From Cruorifilaria tuberocauda (lineage: Eukaryota; Nematoda; Chromadorea; Rhabditida; Onchocercidae), in the NCBI GenBank assembly GCA_013365365.1, contig JABVXU010000233.1, positions 1-64,000 on the forward strand: 64,000 bases of DNA, given 5' to 3'. The notes beneath the pieces were generated by a model. That model ran no database searches, was not told the DNA's origin, and was given only the letters and a program-made list of their open reading frames with translations. Both the position numbers and the translations under genes were made by a program. This document shows, in pieces, positions 50,012 to 62,634 of this stretch; position 1 is the first letter of the stretch; each line of letters starts with the position of its first letter.

Positions 50012-53000
50012 TTATTGCCGACAATAACACAGCGGTCGAATATCTTCATTCTCCACACAGTTGCTTTGGTTACCGTAACTATTGACTCGAATGACCTAAA
50101 TTTGACCAAATTTAAACAGTTGAAGTTAAAACTAAAGAATTTATGCATTAATTACTTAATAAAATTGAAACTTTTGCAGGCATTTCAAAATTATCATTCT
50201 TGTCCAATAATTGCGCCTCATACATCCCTCCACTTGGCGATGCACTGATTATTATTTTCAGTAACGATTCTTCTTCGATATATTCTGCCGAGATTACCTT
50301 AAAAAGGGATTTAAACCGAGTTTATTTATTTATGTAATCCTTTCCTTCATTTTAAAAATCAAATTCATTTATTAAATTTCAATGCATCTAAAGATCACAG
50401 AGAATTTCGGAAAAATAAGTCAGTTTTTGAACATGAATTGCAGTTGCACTAAAGTATGTTTAAACTGCCAATTAGTATTAATCACACTGATAAATTTTAA
50501 TGTTGTTTCCTTATGAATATTTTCTTTAATAAGTTTAGTGAGATTCAATCTAAAATCTTCGATGCAAAAATACTTTAAAGTTAACTGGTTAATTTCATAA
50601 TTTTATGATCTATCAAGAGTAATTCGGCAGAGTTTGATTTGCTAAATATTTAGATTAAACTATCACTTCTTTTAAATGAAGTGCTTTGCATTTTTCATTT
50701 GCACGTTTCTCTTTCAAGTAGTCATTAATTTTACTGATAACGAACTGAGCAGCTTTTACAATACTCTCATTGCGAATGTCAGTCTTATACCATTGTCTTT
50801 TGCAGATGCAGTACTGATCGGGAATTTCCATTTCATCACATGTCCTATGAAACAGACGAAAATTTTCGTAGCAAATCAACAACTGATTTATTCTAACTCA
50901 TAAAAATAAGAATCAACAATGATTGTCAATATACTAACCTATCATATCGAATGGGCCTTAGAAGACTCTTTGCTCGGATTCCACCTCTTACTTCGCCCAG
51001 TTCTTTGCTGCATGAAAATAAATGTTTCAAAAACGAGCATAATTTTAAAGCTTTTCAAGTCAGCAATAATCTAACACTTGGAATGTACTTCTTCGAAAGC
51101 TAGCAGCTGTCAAATTTCAAAATGAAAACAAAAAACAGGCAAAGGCAAAACAGTATGTGGTGAGTAAGATTGTGAACGCTGTAATTTTCCCATAAAATTT
51201 CATTGAGAGATTAATCTGCTGATTCTCAACACTAACAATTGATAACTAACATGCGCATATGTCCTTTATGTGAAAAAACGTTGGGATAATTTTAAAGAGC
51301 AGAAATAAACCTGAAATCGTGCTCATCCCATTTTTGGAAACTTTTCTTCCTTGCATATCGTGCTATATCATAAAGTGTTGCATAAATGTCATACTGTGAT
51401 GTATGCCTTCGAGAATTTCTTTTTAAATTTAAAATAAGTTCCTTATTTGAACGTAAATATTGTGGTAATGCTACCTGAAATGAGAAATATTGCAGAAAAA
51501 AAACATTCACCAACTGCAATGTACAGGAAATCTAGATTTGTACAATACATAGATAGTCGATGATGAAAATTTTGAAACATAACGACGGAATTAACAGCGG
51601 TTGAGAAATATCTGTAAAGTAAATGTCAATTGACACGAAGATATGAAAAATACTAATGATCATTATACTTTGGTAGAAAAGTACCGTAAGTAATGGATTA
51701 TTATCCTCTATAAATCCGGTACCAGTTCTTCGAAATTCACCAAATCGTAATCCATGATCACCCAGCACAAACAAGAAGGAATTATTCAAATTGTGAGCAT
51801 TTTTGCGAAAAAAGTTAGCGAAATTCTGGAAAAATGAAATATTAAGAAAAACAAAAATTTCTTGATTTATAGTAAAATTCATTTCTAATGATAATTTCAT
51901 TAAAAAATTTTTCTTAGGAAATTAAAAGTGATAAAAAAATTGGCCAGCCTTATCAGCTCGGTATAACCCATTGACGGAATCATGAGCTAACTGAGATAAC
52001 CATATTAAGGCAAATTTCGAGAATCCCTTATATTCATTTAAAAATTTATCCACAAAATCCAAAATTTTGTGATGGACTTCATGACATTCTCCCTTGTAGA
52101 AATAGGCATTGAAATCTTTTTTAGCCTTTGATCGAAGCACCAAAGCACTTCAAAGAAACAAACTACTACTTTTGCTATATCCGTCATGGAATAATCTATG
52201 CTAGTTCTATTAACTTTTGTCTCATACAGCCTTTTGTCTATTGAAAGATGCATAAATCGATGTAAAGACAGCTTCAACTGATCACTCAAACTATGTTGAA
52301 CACATCAGATCGGAATTACGACACTATTTTTAGCTTAGAATATTTTAATTAAAACAGTTTATAGTAAACAGAAAAAATTCTTAAAAAAAATAAACTTTTG
52401 CTGTATTTCAAGTAGTGAATTAAAAATTCAATTTAAATTAAAATGAGTACAATGAATTTTTAAAAAAGTTTCACTTAAAAAGAAATAATTAATAATTTAT
52501 GATTGAATTAAAATTTAATCAAATCGCAATTTCGCTGGACTACCTTCCGTAATGATCGGTTGAAGCTTTTGGAAAATCATCACAGTTTGGCCAAATAAAC
52601 ATACTGGGCCAATCTTCCACCATTAGCGATGCATAACTTTGATTGATAAAATCATAAAGTATTGTCTCATTCATTTTGACACCATACTAAAATGCTAGAA
52701 AATAATTAAATATATTGATTTTACCACTTATCATTGTGATATTCCCAGATTGATAAACTGGTCATTTGAGGTGATGGTATAAACAAATTACATATTCCAC
52801 AAGTTAAAAGCTACATACAATATAGTTTACCTTAAAATGTCTAAATTACTTAAAATCTCCTACAGGCATCACATTTATTTGTCTTCCTTAGGTATTAAAA
52901 AAGATTTCCGTTTCTTACAATTATTATATATTGATAATCATTATTGATCAAATACTCACTGATATATTTTACTTAATATTTTAGTACTTAACATTTTAAT

Positions 53001-56000
53001 ATTTAATATTTTATTTAATACTTAGCAGTTTAATGAATATAATTAAATGTAGCTTACCTTACAGGATTGTGGATGCTCCGAATTATTTTTACCGGGAAAA
53101 CGATTTGTGTCTAATTTAACAATACGAATTCCTGAAATAAAGTGGAGAATAAAAAAAACTTGACTTTGTCAAACTTTTGATTTGCTGAATGTGCAAATTA
53201 ATTTCTAACGGCAATTAAAAAGTTTCAAATCATTTAATAATAAATAATTTGAAAAGGATCAAATAAGCAATAAGTCAATTAAAAAATTTTACTTGTCCGT
53301 AAAATGATATAAAGCAAAACAACGACCTGAAAAAATAGCGAAAGCGTTTGGTCGACTATTGCGGCCAATTTTGTTATGATGATAAAATGTTGTTGCATCA
53401 TAAAATTGACGGAGAACCTGGGAATTATGATTTTTTAGCATAAATTCCTTTCATATTTGCCGCATTTTTTAAATTTGGTTATATCCCATTTTTCTTTCAA
53501 ATTCATGTTATGGTTCAAATGCGTAAATGAAATCAGGACATTTCTGCCATAATTGTTACTAATATATAGTATAAAATCAAGTAATTCTAACAGTTACAAG
53601 AATTTGAATTTATTATTTCCAATTTAATGTTACGATGATCGGTGTTTATCAATGCGGTGAATTCTTTTTACGTAATTTTACGTAATCTTACGTAGTTTTG
53701 TCATAAGTTTAATGAATATAGAAATTACTATAAGATTATTGATGTAACGAATAAAACAACTGATAGTTAAGAGGAATTCGAATCTTGGTTAGTTTTTTAC
53801 TTTTAGAAAAATTACTTGGTTAGTTTTCATAATTGTGCGCATTCCGGATGAGAGTGAAGTGGAATCGAGGACGAAGATGAATACCCCAGGATGTAACTTA
53901 TCTTCCTTCTGGAATATTTTCTGTGATAATCGTATTACCTGGAAAAAATCACTTATCATACTTGTAATACACGGTAGGTGAAATGACTAAAAGAGTTGTT
54001 TCCTCTTCTGCATAACTAGTATAATCGAAAATTAAAAATCATAAAACTGAAGGCGAAAATTTAATTAAAAAATGAAACATGCCATGCAATTTGCCTCCCA
54101 ACGCTCTGCTTTCATTTTTCCTTTGGAAAGACTTCGCAGCTTATTAATCCCATGTATTACAAAAAGGTTTTCACGAGATGGAAATACTTAAAAGTAGGAA
54201 TCCAGCAAACTGTATCGAAAAAGCAACCTGAATATGGATATAGCGAAACGTCGTCTTTTTTCCTCGCGTGCAATGTGTTTCGATGAAATCGCAACTTTCG
54301 AAATATGTCACATTTTTCTCCATCTCAGTCCATTTACCGCTTTTAAAATCCCTTTCACCATTTTTGTAAAGACATCGATATTTGCATTGCGATGTTCTAA
54401 ACTAAGATTTAATAAATAAGCGATTTAAATTTGATATTTTTTTAACTTCAGGATCTGAAAACTAAAGTAAAGAGGGAAAAGTGATGTATCCGAATCCTGA
54501 TTTCTTTTTATTTTTGAATTTGTATTATAGGAGGATTTCTTGGGAGAAGAATGCCTCTTTGACTTAAGAAATAAAATTTACAGCAAGAGAGCTTCAATGC
54601 CTACAGAACTAAATGAATAAATGAAACGCTAATAGAAATTGAAGGAAAATGTGAAAAGACAGAAAATGAATCAGCAGCATTCAAATAAGGCAGAAATAGA
54701 GCCTAGAAGACTTAACAGAGACCAGTAGAATGGATGGCACCCCGAGGATTTAGGGCAAGTTTATCAGTCAGTTTGAAGAATCAATTCATGAAAGAATATA
54801 TGATGAAAATTACCCACTGGCTACAGAGATTTGTGTGAGCAATATGGCGACAAAAAACAAAGAATGAAAGAACTATATAAAGGTTTAGAAATAGTTAAAT
54901 ACTCAGAGAAGGAGTAATTTGGAATGATAAGAGAACCACTGAACTTATTATCCCAATAAAATGGATGTAATGGAATACCAGAAGACATCTATAGATCTAA
55001 TAAGGAAGAAATTCGAGAATCCAGAACGGACGATACAATCAAACACTTGAAAGAAATAATGAAGATCGAAGAAGATCCTGAAGAAAAGGTACCGATAAAA
55101 GGCTTAACGAAAAGAAAAAAAATTCTATCCGGCATTTGTACCTTTGGAGATTTTAGGCTTGGAAAGCCTAAATGCTAAATTCTTCTCACTTCCCTAGCGT
55201 TGCTAAAATCGTGAGAGAAATGGAAGGATTATGAAATCCGTTGTTCTAGATTTAACATTGTAAGGAGAATCGCATGCTCCTTGTTTACAGTCTTATCACG
55301 GTCACAAGAAAACGTCGACGAAACCATACATAACTATTCATAAAATAAATTTATCTTGCAAAGTTGCCTTAAAATGTACCAATGAATTAGCAAAGACAGG
55401 ACTTAGTTATTGAAGAAATTTTTTAAACATACGTATTATCAAGCATTCGAATTGAACCGTTTTTTAGTTCTGTATGCATAACACGAGTTACTTTGCATTT
55501 TTTCCAAGGATCATAATTGGGATATAGGTAAGACTGTATTTCAGGACTCCAGGGATCTAAGTTCATCAGTTCACACTTCTTTACATTATTTTTTTCAAGA
55601 CTTATATCACCTGGAAAAATGTTATCAGTTTAATGCTAATTTTCTTTTCAATATTTCTAGTTTTCAAGCCAAATTGCACAAAAGTCAGCATTCATTCTGT
55701 ATTATTTTATACCGAAAAAATTTTCTTTTCAATCTTTTTTTACCCTCACACTTATATTTCTGACCCATCAATATTTAAATTGGATTATTCAAGACATGAG
55801 CTAATAAAAAATCGATAATTTTGGAAATTGATCATTGAATTAAAAGTATAAAATTTAGATGGAAATATTAGCAAAAAGCAGCAAAAGCTAAAATATTACC
55901 AATTTTGAAAATGGAAAGAAACGATTGTCGTATAATTATCTGAGCATTAATTAAAAATGAATAAAAATTGAAAAGCACAAAAAACAAGCCAATGAACGAT

Positions 56001-56038
56001 ACCAATATGTTAAAAGATTTTTTGGTTTTTAGATTCAT
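50012..56038 (-). CDS. DUF229 (alkaline-phosphatase-like fold) protein
   Basis: Fifteen exons: 56038-55900, 55610-55433, 54294-54228, 53938-53816, 53417-53327, 53131-53058, 52686-52544, 52290-52228, 52147-51949, 51825-51685, 51474-51311, 51007-50939, 50844-50667, 50297-50172, 50095-50012; 612 residues, all phases matching. The N-terminus is a signal anchor (FNILVSFIGLFFVLFNFY), predicting a secreted or type II membrane protein. Family landmarks follow: paired Cys around residues 55-100, then VFIFVLDSTSLSSGMR (first metal-site strand), GRNSRPNAFAIF and FPKASTDHY. LSQLAHDSVNGLYRAD, FVLGDHGLRFGEFRRTG (GDHG metal motif), DIYATLYDIA, EIPDQYCICK and the C-terminal SYGNQSNCV complete the set. The DUF229 family is expanded in nematodes and its substrate is unknown; the fold suggests phosphatase, sulfatase or phosphodiesterase chemistry. 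The exon 52147-51949 ends at a GC dinucleotide, a non-standard donor. A 1.1 kb intron carries a retroelement remnant. An upstream ATG-like codon at 56095 could lengthen the N-terminus. Confidence 0.9.
54700..55175 (+). mobile_element. decayed BEL/Pao-like retrotransposon gag fragment
   Basis: Inside the DUF229 intron 54295-55432 the plus strand shows retroelement-like coding relics in more than one frame with several stops. The pieces FISQFEESIHERI, EQYGDKKQRMKELYKGLE and GICTFGDFRLGKPKC follow the order seen in the gag part of BEL/Pao polyproteins (DUF1759-like: aromatic strand, YG-x-R-LY-L helix, Cys segment). No LTRs, protease or polymerase parts were seen. It is an old, non-functional insertion in antisense orientation to the host gene. 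Confidence 0.5.
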
Positions 56039-56908
56039 CACGTGAGCTAAAATTATAATGATTTGAAGAGTGCAATAAAACTTTGACTCTTGCACATTTG
56101 CAAATTATCAATTAATAAATTTGACTTCTAAATTCTAGTGAATTAAAAAAAAGACAAGTAAGTCACTTTTTGAATGCCCAATAAAATAATGACTATTTAA
56201 GACATCACCTTTCTATTTTTGATGAATTTTTTAACTGCAAATAAAGAAAGTGAATTTCATTCGTTAGATAACGAATAAAATAAAAATTTTTAGATTTCTA
56301 CATAACGTTTAATAAAGATGGCACCACAAAAGAATCTTATGGTACGAAAATCACCATTACACCTCGGTTATTTACAAAATATGTTAAAATTAACAGAGAT
56401 GGAGCAATCATTGCTCCACCAGTGCCAGCTTTTCTTTAATTCTTTATTTATATTGCTCCTATGAACAAAAAAATGGATTTGAAAACTTACCAAAAACCGG
56501 AAGTTTCATAAAAAATTGACTTGATCAATGAAATGCTGACTTCACTATGCAAAAAATACATTTATTACTATAATTAATTTGAAAAGGTAAAACACAACTT
56601 TGTTATGCAAATTCATTGAAGATTCTAAATCATCTGATTTTTCCACAACTTGAACAAACTTTTCTGAAAAATGTAAAATTTACATAGAAATTTCACATTT
56701 TTTGCAATTGACAGGAAAGCAAGTTTGAAAATTGAATTAAATTGAATTTTCCGTTTTTAATTTTTAATTATCCAATTACATAACAATTGGACAAAGTTTT
56801 ACAATTGCGAAATCCAATTTTTTTGGAATATTTTTCAAAATATCCATTTCTGAAACGTAATTAAAATAACAGCGTCAGATTTAAGCTGAATATCATAATG
56901 ATTGAGTT
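56039..56908. other. intergenic stretch with a short palindrome
   Basis: About 0.9 kb between DUF229 and legumain. At 56400-56418 the sequence TGGAGCAAT-C-ATTGCTCCA is a perfect 9-bp-arm palindrome. Minus-strand AATAAA-like motifs near 56443-56454 may serve legumain polyadenylation. No exon is seen. Confidence 0.5.
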
Positions 56909-59900
56909 TCAGAAAATCCCTCGAATTTTAATGCTACCACAGGCACTAAGCAATGCTTTAATTGTCGTCTCTGAGTCGATTCCAGCATCACACAAGTTAG
57001 CAAACACGTACGTGTAACTGAGAACGTATGGATTCTGAAATAGAAAAGAATTTAGTTAACAAGAGTTACCATTACATCCCAGCATTTTTATTACCGTAAG
57101 CAATCTTGAAATTAAAATAATCCGGAAGTTTGATTATATTTCATTCGAACTCATTTATAACTTTTAATTTGAAATTTATATTTGAATTTTTTTCACCAAT
57201 TTATGTGACATTATATTTAATGCTGAGAAAAATTCTTATTTTATATTGATTTCTGGTAATTGTACGGTACATTACCGACATCTTTTTATATTTACTTATT
57301 TTTCTCCATTAGAATACAGTACAGCTGTGAGAATACAGGCTCAAATAGAATAATAATATTGTTAGAACGTTTTAAGGTCTGTAAGAGAGGAGGCATACAT
57401 GGCCAAAATTAAAGCACAATCGATGAAATGCTTTGATTACATCATCGAAACAATTTAATGATTCGATGGTTAATGGAACTGAACGAATGAAGTGATGTTG
57501 CGATTGATTTGGTACAATTGTCCTAATCAGTGATTTCAAAAATGTCTCAAAATATTCTCGTTTCTGAAATAGATTCTCTCGTTCATTAATATTCATGTTT
57601 TCAATGTAAAATAAATTTGAAATCACAATTTAAAATTTTTAAAAAGGATAAAATGTTGTCATAAGTAACACAAACAACTTATCATTGCCAGTTTCTTGAT
57701 TTTATGTCGTAAAGCATTTCGTTCAGGTACTGTTTTTGCTTCATTCAATTGCTTTTTAAGCATTCGGAGATAAATTTCACGTGAAGGCCAGGCAGTCGAT
57801 GTTTTAGGTGAAATTTTTGTCTTAAAAGATTACTGAATGATATTGAGGATTAAATGATTATTGCAAAACAGTAAAAATTAACTATTAAAATATGTGCATA
57901 TTTAAACAATGTAAAAAGTTGTTTCAGTTTCATTTTATTAAACTTCTGAAAATTATATACCGAATTATCATCAATATTCTTGATGCTATTAGCCATTTTA
58001 CTGCCTAAATAATAAGCTACATAATCTTCGGCGATTCTTAAATCACCGTAATGCATTACATGACTCGTATTTGTTTCCTGTTTGACAATTTTAAATTGTG
58101 AAGCCAAAGTTTCATGATTTAAATCTTCCTGAAAAAAGAGAAAATTAAAAACCACTCTTCGTATTGGAATTGGAATTCAAGCTTTTAAAAAATTTGACGG
58201 AACTTTTCAAATCGATGAAAAATATACAAAGCAATGGTAAATAGTATAAGATTTCTTGTAAACAAATTAAATGTTATTTTTTTACCTCAAGAAGTGATAA
58301 TCTTTAAACAAAATTATTTCAGCAACTCTAAAAATTTTTCGCATCGCATTTAAAATATAAATATTTTCAATCTATACATTATTTCAATTTGTTTTCATTC
58401 AGTGATAAGGAAAGATCGTAATCTTGCACACCCCCATGAATATCATATCACATTGTTACTCATTTTTTATCAGGTGTCCAAATTCATTTGAGTTTATTCA
58501 AATTTTTCAAAAAGGCATGAATTCAAACCATTTCGGAATTGACAATCCAATTTACGGAGAAGCAATCACCAAGGCAAGGCAGTTTCATTTTATTATCACA
58601 ATAGCAACCCCAAGAGCTTTCATGTGAATTTGACGCTGTTACCGCGTAAACTGCAAATTTGTTGCCAACCATAATCTAATCATATTCGTAATGCTTATAG
58701 CTAAAAGGACAATTCCACTTCTGAATAATTTTGAAATCTTTTAGATTTGAACCATCTGAAATAGAATTTGTCTTTCAGATAGCTAAATCATTATAGTAAT
58801 ATAGCATTATTCAGAAAAACTTCAAATGAAACCATCGATATTTTTGGGTAGAACTCTCGCGAACATCGAGCCACTTTCGCATGCTTCCATATAAAATACA
58901 AGCCGTCCGAATTTTTTCAATTTATACATTCGCTTCAATGCATAATTTAAATCTTTTACAGTTAGCTGAAATAATCAACTCGTAACATTTACATGATTCA
59001 TTTGAAAATGTATTATTAAAATTGGTGAATTGATAAACACTGATAAAAGATGAAATTATTGAAATGTTGCTAAAAATTATACCACGGAATCGGGAAAGGA
59101 TACTGATCCGATAGATCCATGATCGGTGAAATATACAAATACATAATCATCACGTGTACTTTCCACCACTTTCCCATTACCACCGTTTACTGCCGTCTTA
59201 TTTCCATTCAAAACTGCCAGAAAATTTTCCGGTGTAACATGAATTCCAGAATAGTCAATTTTCACACCTTCATAAACATCCATACCATTAGGCACATTAA
59301 ATATTTTACCTGGATATGGATTCCTGAAAAAGGTTTTTAATGTAAAGTGAAATTTCATCACTGAAATTATTACCTATTTTTGGAAGTATTTTCACATTCT
59401 CGACTTATCTCAATACACTTGAAACGGAAAACTAAATGGTTAATATTTATTCATTATTTATCTGTTTCTGATTGAAAAAAAAAATTACTTCTTATTATGA
59501 GCAATATCATCATACATCATTGTAATGATATTTTCTTCTGGAATACCATGATTCCTAACAACGTGATATGCGTGACATATATCCGACTAGAATAAGAGTT
59601 ACGCTGTTAAACATTTTATGATTTGTTTCAAGTTAGAAGAATTCTAATTGAAAAATTTTGAGAAAAACAAAAATACAAATATGTACGAATTAGATTATTT
59701 ACGATATTTCAAATTATAGTTTTTAACAGATCAAATAAATAAAAAGTTATGAGTATACCTATTCCGGAAATAAATATTTCTAAATAGAGGTAGAAATTGA
59801 TGAGAACTTATCTGATGGCGATAATTGTACCAGCCATTGGAACCGGCGACAAGTACCACCCAAGTTTTCCGCTTTCCGTAAAGTTTCTCTGGTACTTCCT

Positions 59901-60243
59901 CATCTACACTATCAGTACTGAAAAATTCTAAAATGGAATAAAATCTAGACATTCTATTTTTAAAATGAAAATTTTCGCCCATAAATTGGCTGAATATTTG
60001 CAGAATAGCGGTAAGTTTTTGATCGCAGAAATAGTGCTCATCTATGCATCATCATAAATAATAGAAACTGATAAATGATAAGAATAATTTTAGAAGGAAC
60101 CAAAATTTACAAAAATGTGCAAAATGTAGTAAAAAATATGTGAAAATATTAAACCGGAAATGTTTCGGACTGACGTCATGCACAGACGTGAGAGCCAGAA
60201 ATGTAATCAGTACGCAGATCGATAGCATTTTCAGTGAATCCAT
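56909..60243 (-). CDS. legumain, asparaginyl endopeptidase (C13 cysteine protease)
   Basis: Lysosomal or gut-lumen protease that cleaves after Asn and often activates other proteases. Ten exons: 60243-60155, 59917-59812, 59586-59489, 59323-59083, 58965-58833, 58650-58529, 58128-57961, 57820-57679, 57577-57399, 57034-56909; about 467 residues against about 433 for human legumain. A signal peptide is present ([20 protein letters not shown]). Then come [36 protein letters not shown], the catalytic His in FVYFTDHGS and the catalytic Cys in [29 protein letters not shown] and the C-terminal prodomain with paired cysteines ([22 protein letters not shown]) complete it. Oddities: the intron after RHQ begins AT instead of GT, and the strong acceptor at 57564-57565 is out of phase, forcing a weaker one at 57578. 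If the AT intron is not removed, the protein stops soon after and lacks both catalytic residues. The family identity is certain. Confidence 0.9.
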
Positions 60244-60253
60244 CCTCCGACAA

Positions 60254-60333
60254 CTTATCAGCAGATATCACTAGCACAAACTCCACTCCGCACAAACGCG
60301 ACTAGCAGCGAGATTTATATTGATCTTTATCAG
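60254..60333 (-). promoter_or_regulatory. legumain promoter with gut-type GATA sites and TATA box
   Basis: On the minus strand CTGATAAG (60254-60261) and CTGATAA (60327-60333) match the extended GATA site bound by intestinal GATA factors in C. elegans. A TATAAA (60314-60319) lies about 70 nt upstream of the ATG. Together they suggest a compact promoter giving intestinal expression, fitting a digestive protease. This is inference from motif matches. Confidence 0.5.
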
Positions 60334-62634
60334 CTAACCGACCCAATTTATCATTCGGCCTTTTTTAAAAGAATAATCTATCCATCCTCTCAACATCAAC
60401 ATCTGCTATTAATAAGGTAGTTTAGAAGTTTTTTAGAAGTAACAATTTCCTTTCTTTTCCTTTTGCTCAATTTCTTACCTTAAAAATTGTGTCGAAGAAT
60501 TATGAAACATATCACTCGCTTGCTGATAATGATATGATTGATTTCAATTGATGCCGAAGGGATCTTCGAAGAAGTCGAAATCGATAGCATTGTTATAAGA
60601 GTAGAAGATACCAAAAAATGGTAGTTCTTCAATGTTGGAAGATAGAAACTGTCCCCAGAAAAGGTCACATTAGAGTGAGTCATCAGTTGCAGGTAACAAC
60701 TATAAATCAATGAGTGGAGTTAAATTGATTGTCGTAATGATAAGTAACACGGCGAGAAAGAATCCTAACCAAAATATTTATTTTTTTAATTCCACATTTT
60801 CATATTCATTGCTTTCTCCACTTGCTACAATTACTGTTATTACTTTGTAAAGAGCCAAATGTTATCTATCCACACTGTCTAGTGAATAGAAGTGATTTGG
60901 CTGCTTGGAATTCTTAGGTCCACCTGATTTTTCAATACAGTTTGTCCTCGATACAGTGCGTTAGATATTTCTTCCCTAATCAGATCGTTTGAGTGGATCT
61001 AATTACCATGGTAATCTTTAACCTATCTGGGGCACTCCAATCAAGACCATATGTACTTAGTTATATTTATTTAGGGGTTTTTTTCTTCTGCATACCCGTT
61101 CTTATGCTTTCCAGATGGTAACCTTTAACCTCTACATTTCTTCTTCGCAACACAACAAATCTTTTGTTTGTCTTCAAAGTAATTTAAAATTCTTGAAAAT
61201 TTAACTCAATCAAAATATTCAAATTTGGCACACATTTTTCTTTCTTTTTCACCTCAAAATGTTTTTAATTAAGATTTGGTTTCTTATTGATAAATGTGAA
61301 TTACACTGTATCGAACGGAATAATTGAAATTTAACATTTATGTATGGAAGTTGACAAAATATACGCGCAAAAATGCATTGCATATGAAACTGACATCTTT
61401 TTGAAACAAAAACGATAAAAAATACCTATACAACAAGCTCTCTGACTTGAAAGGATCATGGGAATTTCGGATGAGAAATATATCGATTGAGAAAAAAGTG
61501 TAAAGAATCTATCCAAGGTATTAATTGAAATTCTCAAATACTTTCACTAATTTTATAGTTAAACTTTTATTCTTTTAAAATGTTAACAATTATAGCTGAA
61601 TGTATTACTTTGGACAGTTACTGCCTATATTTACAAAATTAATTGATTAAACATTTTGGAAAAGAAAAAAAGAATCCTTAAGCTCATATAAAATCTCTTG
61701 AAATGATGTTCTCATGTTATCATTGTAAAATTTCACTCACTCAAACTTCATAATTCATAATTGGCTATCTTCCAAATGAAGCTCAATGTTTCTTTATAAA
61801 ATTCATGAAAGGTCAGCAAAAGCGACAAATATGGTATGTACAAAAAAAATAGAAAGAATTCATTCCCTAATTTAATTGGCGATAGGAATTTCAATATCTT
61901 TCTAACATATATTTGCACAAATTATAATTCCATTTGAAGTGCTATCATATAAAGGGCAAGAGGTAAAACTGATAAAGTAAAATATGAAATTAGAAAACGG
62001 ACAATAAGATTCAAATATACAAAATCATACAAATAAATCACACACATAATAAAGTAATTGCCGTACAAACAAAAAAAAAATGTTCGCGATCATTAAATTT
62101 ATATAAATTGAGGTATTTCCGAAATAAAAAACAATTTTTTTTCCCTTTTGAGATGATATTTGGGGAACAAAAACATCTTAAAATTAGACTAACAGAATTG
62201 CTTATTCCGCAATCCCAAATAGAACTTCATTTTTTTAAACCTGAAATTTTGAAACTCTATAAATCAAAGATTAATTACAAAATATCTCAGGCGATCCAAA
62301 TGTAGTACAACAGTTTTTATTCGAAAAGGAAATAGTATTTTTTAAGGCATTCCTAATTTTACAGATTTGAATCGTTCACTACCATCAATAATGTCTTGTT
62401 GAAAAAATCCAGCGAATATCATTCAAAAAAAAAGATTCGATCAAATTATCATTCCTAATTAATTGATCTTTTGCTGAAGCAAGAGAATTTGAATAAAAAT
62501 TTTCGCAGATGTCATTTCCTTTTCAGTATAAAATGACAATATAAGACAATATAATTGACGAGATCAATGGGATCTATAATTCAGAAGCTCTTTTCTTTTG
62601 CCGATTTTCAAAAGAGAGAAGGAAAACTAAAATT
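60334..62634. other. intergenic stretch
   Basis: About 2.3 kb between legumain and the Frizzled 3' end. No exon, tRNA or repeat of note was found. The part next to 62634 should be the Frizzled 3' UTR; a minus-strand AATAAA around 62314 could be its poly(A) signal. Confidence 0.55.
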
